From NCBI RefSeq assembly GCF_963576615.1, contig NC_088711.1, forward strand, positions 36,692,121 to 36,756,120: a DNA stretch of 64,000 nucleotides, given 5' to 3'. How positions within the stretch are numbered: position 1 is the first letter of the stretch; each line of letters begins with the position of its first letter. Positions 50,471 to 60,500 of this stretch are shown piece after piece. The stretch is from Watersipora subatra (lineage: Eukaryota; Bryozoa; Gymnolaemata; Cheilostomatida; Watersiporidae). Position numbers and translations under genes: made by a program. The notes below the pieces were generated by a model. That model did no database searches. It was given only the letters and a program-made list of their open reading frames with translations, and was not told where the DNA came from.

Positions 50471-51456
50471 GTTGGTCAAATTGTGCACAGCAGAATGTAG
50501 GACCAGAAGAGTGGGTCAACCTAATGAAGAACAGGGAATGGTAGAAAGCCACTTTAGGGAGAAACAGTAAATTTCAAGCATGAAATTCGTAGCTTTATAA
50601 ACTAAAACTATAACAAGATTAAGAATCTATAACGTTGAGCCATGGGATTATTGCAAAGCGCAAAGATATGCTGTTTATGATACCTTTAAAAATTATTGGT
50701 TGTTAGTGACAACTGACAAGAGAGTTGACTCAGCGTAATAACACAAGTTATCAATTGAGATCTTGACCAGATAGTCATTTCATAATTTTGTAGAAACAAT
50801 AATTTTGAAATGTCCAAAAGCCAAAAATTGTTAAATTTTGGAATTACTGTTTCCTGTAGCAACAGAGTTATTTTGAGATACTTTCACGGTCTTTTATGTT
50901 TTTATCTTATAACTGGTTAGTATATTATTGTATGGAGTTATGGAGTTTGTGAAAAAGTATCTTTAAGGTGTCCAAATCTTTTGAAATCTTCAGCACAAGT
51001 CCGCATCTTTGTGAGTAGTCATCGCTGCATTGTTAGAAGTTGTCAGCTCACAATTTAGCAACTAAAAATGGGAGACCAACAAAGACCAAATATTTAAAAA
51101 CAGGTTTAAAACCTAATATGGATCAAAAGATGTGGTGAAGTGCAACCAGAGTGGTTTCTATTTAACTTCAAAATGTTGAATTAAGATAATATTTTTAAAC
51201 TGGCTCGCTATACATGTAAATAGCGCTGTCGTAGAAGTCATGGAATATTACAACTGCGAGTGAACTATGCTGACAGTGTGAACAGTAATAACTTGAGTAA
51301 AATAAAAACAATAATAGTAATATGGAAGTTTAGACAACTTCAACCAGCACAACGAAAAGGCTAGTTTTACTATAACTGTACAAATCAGTTGTACAGTATA
51401 AATCTAAGAAGATCAGGGTACGCCAACATTGTGTCAGACTCTTTTCCTCTGTCATC

Positions 51457-51535
51457 TCATGTCGCTCCAGCCTTACACGCAACAGACATTAGTAACTCAT
51501 TCTGCTGCTTTAATACTGACTCTATATTCTTTATC
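51457..51535 (-). CDS. TRPA1-like: TRPA gene 2 last exon
   Basis: 79 nt, acceptor tctgtag, phase 2 in, stop TGA at 51457-51459. Encodes IKNIESVLKQQNELLMSVAC then KAGAT. It matches gene 1 exon 23 (KQQ.ELLMS) but stops 9 codons earlier; the bases after the stop still resemble the gene 1 coding sequence (GATGACAGAGGAAA in both). Confidence 0.86.
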
Positions 51536-54500
51536 CTACAGAAAAGTAGAGAATGTATAATATCACACCAGAGTAACACATGTAAGAGGGTATAATATTA
51601 CACCAGAGCAACACATGTAAGAATTTATAATATCACACCAGAGGGAAATCAAAAATTGTGTTGAAACTCTACACTTGTGCTGCTGGCTATCTGATTAAAA
51701 ATGAGAGACATCCTGGGTAACACCAGACTTACCGCTAGTATACCAACAAATACATGAATATTAAATAAGAAAAACCTAAATACCTCCATGAAAGCACGGT
51801 ATATGCATAGGCCTATGTCTGTGGTCATAGGCTTTTTCTGCACATCATTCGCAAGTGCCATTTCCATCTTTCGCAAACATGAAATATTTGGTAAAAATTT
51901 GCGAGTAACAAAACTGACTTAATTTGAGGATTTTTACTGTTTCTATTTTGCAGATGATGGCAAACTCGTAGATGAACTGTGTCATGAAAACATAGTGACC
52001 ACCAGTTTACTCTTGAAACAACGTACTAGAGGTCGATATGTCTATGAATTATTCTATAATAATAGTAGATGTATGCCAGGCTAGCTCTATGGATTAGGCC
52101 ATATATACTGCTATGCTAAAGCAATATAATAGGAAACCAACTTTGTGTTTGCCAGTTCTAAGTTTTCCTGGAGCAACTTGACTGTGTCAGTAGCAATGCT
52201 GTCATTATCCCAGCCGCTGCTTTTCTCATAAACAGCCTTCCTTGTTGCCAGCTTGAAACTTGCTGAGATCTGAAATGCACAAGAACTCAACAACATAATA
52301 TATTACATTAGATAAATAATAACGTAATAATAACTACCTAGTACATGGAGCCATGTCACTTTTATAATAAAGGTACACCTCTAGTAATAAAAACTATTTG
52401 ATAAAAATTTGGATCGATTTTTTTCTCACTCACAATAATAATAATAATTAATATAAATCTCAGTGTCCTTCGTCTGTCCGGTTATAGCGATATAGTTTTA
52501 AAAACAAAAAGTCCACTTCGTGGAGGATTTGAACTCAAAACCTTTAGGTCTGTAAACTAACAAGCTAATCTACTACATTGTCATCACCTTACTATGGCAT
52601 AATAGGACACATACTTATGCAGAGCTTGCGAACATACTAGCACGCTTTAAGTTCATGATTGCGTTATAGATTATTACGCGTAGTGTAACAAGCTAGTTTC
52701 AGATGTATGGCACAGCTCTTATTATAGTAAGTTACTAGGTTTGCTAGTTAAGTTACTCAAACTCATTGGGTAATTATTTTATTACTAGTACAATGCCAGA
52801 CATTCAGTAGTCCTAAGCTTAGGAGTTGTGTTCACCATGAGGTGTTTTAGAAAACTCTTTGTACAAAATTCTCTCAAATAGTTTGCAGAATGTGAGAGAT
52901 GACTTCTAGTACCCACTTCAATTAGGAATTGAAGTGGGTACTGGAAGGTTCTAGAACAGGGGTGACCAAATACTTTTGCTGGAGGGCAAACAGGTAACCA
53001 AGCCTTATTAGGAGGGCCAGGCATGAATACAGCTGTATATATGTAAATGTATGTGTATTTTAAGTAATGTGTAAGTAAACATATATACATGAACATAAAC
53101 ATGAAAGTAACAAGGTGTAACATAATAACATATGTAGGTTTATTCTCAACAAAATCTACTGCGCAGAAGAAGTATCTGTAATGTTAATGAGACACATGAA
53201 AGTGAGTTTGCTTTGCAGCTATTGCTGCAATATCTGGTTTATCTTTGGTTACTGCTACAGCTAAGAGCTGTTGAGTATGTTCCTCTGTCAGTACACTCCG
53301 ATACCTACTTTTTTATAAATGTCAGCTTTGAAAACATTGATTCACACAAGTAGGTTGTACCAAAGAAAGTAAGTAAGTGCACTGCCATATTGCATAGCAT
53401 AGGATACTTCTCCTGGACAGCAGGTTGCATTCAGAACCCTACAATAGTTTGCTCAGCAAATTGAGCTTTAGCCCGTATATCTGCCTTTAAATCACACAGC
53501 TCTAATTCTGCCACACCTCTCTGAACATGAGGAAAGTTATCAACTTGGGCTTTCCAAAGCTGATGTGCCTGAAATGGGCACACAACCAGCTCAATAATCC
53601 CATTGATACTATCAAAGGCAGCAAAGTGACGCTCCATCTCTGAAGAAACATCAATGAGAAAAGCGCGTGCTGCTGTAAGGTCCACGACATCATCACGACC
53701 ATTCACAAATTCTCTGATGATTGGAAAGTGGTTCGTATCACTGTTTATGTCCTCGTAAAAGCAGTGGAGTTTGTCTTTAAAAGATGTTACAGCCTGCCAG
53801 AGTTCTACCACATTACGACCTTCACCCTGCAATTTCAAATTTAGGTCATTCAGATGAGCCAAAATGTCTGTCAGAAAAGCCATGTCTCTCAGTGAATGCT
53901 CCGATCTGAGAATCTCTAAAAATCGTTCTGCTTCATCTCCTCCAATCTCACTAAGAAACTGCTCAATATGCTGTCTTACAGTCCATACTCTTTGCAAAGC
54001 TCTTACCCTTACTCAGCCATCTGCAAATATACATTAAAATACATTGTATATTAAAAATAATTGACAATATTCACAACTTTGCTGTGCTTTTTTACCTCAT
54101 CATAATGTAATGAAAATAAGTATGTCAAATATAATTCGAAAATAGCAGTATGGTACTAACCTGACGTTGTGTACTAACAATTCATCATACTGAGAATTAG
54201 ACGCCTGCAGAAATTTTCTAAGCTGGCGGTGTCGTAGAGATGATTTTGATTTGAGAAAGTTTATCAGTTTCATTATGTCCAGCATAAGACTTCTATATTC
54301 ATCTTTCAGTTGTGCACAGAGAATGCTTTCGTGTATGATACAATGAAATGCAATCATCTGAGGATTGTTTTCTTTCAGGCGATTAATAAAACCAGAATAT
54401 ACACCCACCATAGCTGGGGCGCCATCTGTTGCTACAGAAATTATCTTATGCATTGACACTTTATGGGAGTCCATGTAAGCCTTGAATGCCTGATATATAT

Positions 54501-57500
54501 TTTCTCCAGTCGTACGTTCTGTCAGTGGAATAACTGCTGCAAGGTCCTCACTAAACTTGTTGTTGAGACAATACCGAACAAACACACTCAGCTGAGCAGC
54601 ATCATTTATGTCAGTACTCTCATCTTCTGCAACTGAAAATGATTCACACCTGTTCAAGTTATATATGACACCTTCAGTCACATGATTGGCAATAGCTTCT
54701 ATCCGTCGGGCACACATATTCCTAGATAGCGGTACTGACTGAACAGCTTGCTGAATATCTAGCTTTTCGGGGTAGAGCGCTTGAACGGCTGAAACCATGC
54801 ATTCTTTGAACAATTCACTGTGGCTGTATGAAGCCATTGCCTTGGCAATTTTATAACAAACTTCATAACCAGCAGTAGCTGCTCTTTGTTGCAAGCTTGT
54901 AGCTCCCCTCATCATAGCCATCTGTCCATTAGCCTGCCTTGTTAATCTATCAAGCTGTTCCTGCCTCCTAGCTGTCCCTGGAGGAAATCTTCCGTCATAG
55001 TCAGGATGGTTTTGAGTGTAATGCCTTTTGATATTTGCTACCTTGTTTATAGCGACTGAATTATTGCATATCAAACATATAGGTTTCCCTTTTACTTTGG
55101 ATTAAAATGTCGGTTTTTTCTGTCTACCAATCTCTGAGCCATCATTGCTAACGAATTATTTTTTTAAGTCATTAGTCATACAATTAAACAATTTATGCTG
55201 AGAAATCTCCAACACTGACGCAAAACTAAACTCTAGTATTGTCGATAATGCTAGTCAGGTGACTTCAGATAACTACCGTACCTTTTGGACTATTAGCCAC
55301 TACTTTTTTGCGATATTGTGAGCCATGCGGCTGATTTAGAGGCTGCGGCTATTCTGCAGTTTTTTCTTTCACCACTAGGGCGCATTAACCGGTTTCTGTC
55401 GTTAATGCGCATCTAGCGGTGAAATATAAAACGAAACTTTGCCTACTGTGGTACTGTTCCGTTAGGCACAGGGTTAAAAGCGTCAGTTAATACGAATTAG
55501 TGCCTAACGGCGCTGTTCTGTTTTAACGAGCAAAGTTGCTGCCGTGTTAAAAGCCCCGTCATGAGTTCTGCGGTATAGGTATACAAAAGGCTATGTATTG
55601 TTTTATTACCGTTTTTTAAAATAAAGCAGATGCGGCCAATATAGAGTTGCGGTAATAGTCTGAAAAGTACGGTAATAATTACTACTGATACCATAATACA
55701 TTGCCAAACAAACTCTTTAAAAGTTTTAAAACATTAAAAAAAATAACAACAGCTGTGGGGCCTGAGAAAAACAGCTGGAGGGCCGGATCAGGTCCGCGGG
55801 CCTCCATTTGGGCACCTGGGTTCTAGAAGTACCTTGTAGTACCCAACCACTTCTTAAGTAACCTTAAGAAGTTATTCATTTTCTTGAATAAAAATGTGTT
55901 TCCATTACCACGAATTCCTGCATATAAGTAAAAAGCCTAAAATAAACTCATAACCTACGCATTAAACAGCAAATTTCATAGTTTTGACGCTTCTCTAATA
56001 TTTCTAGAAATTTTCACAGTTAAAAAATTCTATAGAATTTCTATTCATGCAAAGAATAGCAACCCACGGACTATTGTAGTACAAGCCTGTCACTCCATGA
56101 CCTAGATATTACAAAGTATGTCATTTATCCGTTGTCCCATATCTATATGGAATCATTCCAAATCATTAAACAAATATAATTTAATATTCAAATTCATTTT
56201 ATATATTTAATGCAATAATCTCTGCGTTTTTATGATTCGGATGGGTTTGAAGTTGCCCCCTCCTGATGAAGTTTCACCCTACCGTTTTAACAATTCGGAG
56301 TTACTTAATAATTCATCTCAAGATTCGTGATGTACTCCTCAAAACTAAATTTGGCAAAGTAGACTCGCTTTCGTGTCACAATCACTTTTCAGTTTATGCG
56401 TAAGTCAACTAGTTGCAGCCAAAACCAATTATTTTACCATCCTCGTATGAACATCCTATCCTTGGCTTGTAAATATCAATGTAAAGGCAAAAATTCAAGC
56501 AAAAACAGTCGTGAGTGACAATGGCACGTTTTCATAGCAGAGATCCGTTTGGTTTCGTGCAGATTTTTTTTACTTCCACTGGAGAGAGTTTAGCTGAGTA
56601 TCATCAATTCGGATCCATCAGCTGTGAGCAGTTTCTATGATGTTAAAGCACGCCTACACATTTCACACCAGATTTGGGAAACAGCGTGTAGTCAATTGCG
56701 TTTGGATTTTACCGATGGTTTTACAGTATGGTTCAAAGCGTGGAAACGGAGTAAATATTTTGAGCCTGTTACTGTTTTGTTACCCTTACTCTTGCAATTA
56801 GGTTCGTTTGCTTCCTGTTGGGATAAATTGTTATTCCATCAGCATACCATCTCTTGAGCATGAATTTCATGGCCTGTCTCTGGCACATGTCCATCATATC
56901 TATCTGAAACGGACAGTCATAATTCCTGAACGTGTAACCTATGGGGACATCAAGCATATTTTCAACTCTTAACAGATTTTCATGTCGAGACTATAAATGT
57001 TCACAGGCTTTCTATACATCAATAAACAATGACTTTGTGTAGCTCTATGAAAAAGTCGTGTCAATCAGAAAGATATGGAGAACAGATATTCAGTTGACTG
57101 TGAGACATTGTGTGAATATCTGAGGCTTTTTTGTGATTAGCCGGTAATGCAGGGGCTGGCTTTCATGGAAAGTCAAGGGCTTTTTGAAAAGCTGTATTTT
57201 TACAAAAATGCCAGCTTAAAGATGTGATTGCGTCAAAAAAATCGATCAAATGAAATTAAGGCCAACAAAAGTTTAAAACATCCGTTACAATTGGATGTCA
57301 TTTTTGTCTTTATAGACTAACCCTATCCAGAGATATAAGCGTTTGAATGAGGTCATCTTTTAATACACTCAGATTCGAGCGAGTGCTTCATTTATGACGT
57401 ATGCAGGGATACATGTGAAAAGAGTCCACGAGCGATTAATATGAGATCTCTTCTTTAGCCAATCATCAGCACGAAATTTTTATATAGGTCATAATAAATA

Positions 57501-60500
57501 TTATCACTAGTAAAACACGTTGTCTGTGATCTCAAAATTAAGGATTTTACTCACTTACTAGATCCTACATAAACATTTACTGAATTAATTGATATCGTTA
57601 ATTTACTGAATAACTGGATCGGCACGTTTTATTGACGAACAACAGAATTGTAACCATGCTTCCAGTTCTTGCAAATGTGACTAAAGAGTTTTTTGAGCAT
57701 CAGGTAGTTAAAGTTTGAGGCAGACAGCTTATGGTTAGAGCTGACAGGCATCAGCAGCGTTATGCTGCAGAGGAAGATAGGAGAATGGAGGTAAATTTAT
57801 CTTTAACTTTGAGTCTCCTATATATAATTATACTGTTGTGTTTACATTCAGGTTATATTTTTCTGTTCGAAACTATGATGTAACTTCCTGTGCACACCGA
57901 ATGATCCCGATGCACAGTGAGTTTTTGCTACAAAATAAACGATGTTGATTGTTAAATTGACGGTTTCTTAAATAATTTATAGAATCTAGCAATATAATGG
58001 CTTAGATTGATGAGCGTGTGTTAAATATACTGAAGGTAATACTTTTGGTATTCAGGAATACTTTTACTAATTAATAAAATTATAACATTTTGCTATCACC
58101 AATCATAGTCTCATAACCTTTTTTCATTTTACCTAGCTATAATGTTTGCTTCAAATTGTCTTTGGCAGTTTTAGCTAGTAAATTAGATTCATGATTAGAA
58201 TTTATGTTCACTTCTCGCTTGTAGAAAGTGAGTAAAATCGATTGATCAATGCTCATCTTTAACTCTCAGAAACAAAGCTTCGATTTGTTGGCTTGGCATA
58301 CTTATGCTTTTGTTAAACATTTATTCATTTTGAAAATTACATTCGTAATCTATCTATCTCACAAATTGAAAGCATTCAGTAGATACGCGGTAGAATGACA
58401 TATCTATAAATGACAGCTATTTATGATATTTGTTTTATTGATTACAGGATTTTTATGTGACGGCACCAGTGGAGCAGTTGCCTCAGTCTGGAAACTGCCA
58501 TAAATGGGAAAGAGAAACACGAATCTGTGCTGCACAAACCATGTTTTGTTTGAGTTTGTGGCAGTAAATTAATTTGTCCTATTATATGAGCTGAGACTAT
58601 ATGAATGATTACGATTTGGATGGATGTTTTTAATACAAACTTCATGTTGAGATGAAAATTTTTGCTTTGTAAAAATTATATAATAAAACAATATTGTTGA
58701 AGATGATGCAAACCATGATTTGCAGAACATATTAAATACATCATAGCCCCATTGCCAAATGTACTGAAATCTTGTCTGATAGATGAATCTATGAAGTTTA
58801 ATCAGAGCTGTATTGACAGGTACTTTTGCATAGCTCGACCTGATTCTAACGGACCAAATATTAGAAGCTCAAAATTTTTTATGCTCCACGTTACTAAGTG
58901 AAAATGGGTGAGTCCCCAAACCACCAACCAGGTGCAAAAATGGCTTTATTAACCCTTTGCCAGAATTGGCGGGTTATTGATTTCATAGAAATTGGCGTTT
59001 TGCGTTCATTATTTTGGTCAACTCATAAAACCATTTGTTTCGTACTTGAATCAACTAATAAAAAGTGACCAGTAATTTTCTTTCTACAAAATGATACTAA
59101 TAATGACTAGATAATGTTGACTATACATGACTTTTTTAGGAATGCAGTTGGTTTCGCCATATAGTCGAACATGTTCTTTTTAAAGATACGGCTTGCTTAT
59201 TTTATCTAGTAACTAGTTTCCGGTGTGTATAGCAACTGAGAACTTTGCTGATACAAAGGCCGTGATTAAATACAATGAACCGTAAACTGGCAGAATCGTA
59301 GTTGGTACTCAAATTTTTACACAGCATTTAGAGGAAACTAATATGACAAATTTTTGATTTCCCTTATTTGAGGCGTTTCAGACATTTATAATAATGTATA
59401 TGGAGCTAGATTTAAAATTTTATCCTAGCAATCATGAGCAAATACAAAATAAAATATATGCCAATAGAGTCATGTAGGACTAGAGTTTTATCGCAATAGC
59501 CGATGTGAATACGAGAGATGGCCAGAGATAGAGACAGGTTGTTTCACTGTATACATAATTTGGGGTAAGTCTTGGCACATCTCTTTTTTCTGAGCGTTTT
59601 TGCCGCAATCAATTTTGGTCGATTTTAATCTTCAAATATCTTGACATTGAGATTGCCTAAAACAACAAACAACATCTCAACTGATAGACAAAAATCAATA
59701 CTTTCTTGTAAAATTAACTAAAATTTGATGCAATCACATCTTTAAAGCCAGGAAAAGTTGGAGAAACTATACAACAGGTCTCGCTATATAAGCTAGCACC
59801 AACCATATGGTCAGGGAGAGAAGCCTGAGGGAGAAGAGCAACTGAGCTGATATACTGAATTTCAGCGCTATTACTGACAGGAAATCTGTGTGTGGTGGTC
59901 GGACTTGAGAGTTTGTTGTATAGCAGCGAGGCTTTTTATTTGGCTTGCCTACAGGTTGGCAGTAGGGATGGCAGTATATTAGCGGCAGCATTCTGCTGTC
60001 ACTAATATGCTGCGGAATATATTAAATAATGTAGTGTTTACAGGAGGAGGCCACCTAGCCATTCTTCTTGCTTGAAGAAAATATATAGGCCACCTACCAG
60101 ACCTCCTGGCTCCCATGTTGACATAGTGTATACAAGCTGAGGGTGCCTAACCCCTCCTTACCTTGCCCCCCCCTTCCGGTAGGCACAGGTGTAGTGTACT
60201 AGTGTACATAGTGTACACAGGCTAAAGCTACCATCAGTCTTCCTGGCTCTTATGATGATATACATGTAGTGTATATAGACTGAGGGTACCAACCCTCTAC
60301 TTTCCTTGTCCTTACGCTATTATAGACTTCTAACACAGACATAAATTTCTAGAAATGTTGCTATCTGTGTGCCTCATTGAAAAAATAAATATTAAGATTT
60401 AGATGCAAGATAACATAACGTAAGATAAGATTTCATTTCGGTGAAAACAAGTATTACTTTAAATCAACAGTATTTAAAGGTTGACTTGCAACAAAATTTA

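Larger units (their letters stand above)
48320..51456. other. spacer between the two TRPA genes
   Basis: About 3.1 kb. Holds the presumed promoter of gene 1 (TATA-like at 48489), a SINE copy, a possible plus-strand terminal exon at 49599 and a 31-bp repeat array. The 3' UTR of gene 2 must lie at its right end. No other coding evidence. Confidence 0.6.
52957..55820 (-). mobile_element. hAT-superfamily DNA transposon with 8-bp target duplication (2864 bp)
   Basis: The left end CAGGGGTGACCAAAT and the right end in reverse CCCAGGTGCCCAAAT are imperfect inverted repeats, flanked on both sides by TTCTAGAA (52949-52956 and 55821-55828), an 8-bp duplication with the CTAG core common in hAT insertions. 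A broken transposase gene runs on the minus strand inside. A ~400-bp inverted-repeat element is nested near the right end. The insertion lies in an intron of TRPA gene 2. Confidence 0.93.

Noticed and set aside
51649..51876. Minus-strand frame with GLCIYRAFME near the gene 2 C-terminus
   Set aside because: It lies between the second-last and last exons, which already join in phase; there is no counterpart in gene 1.
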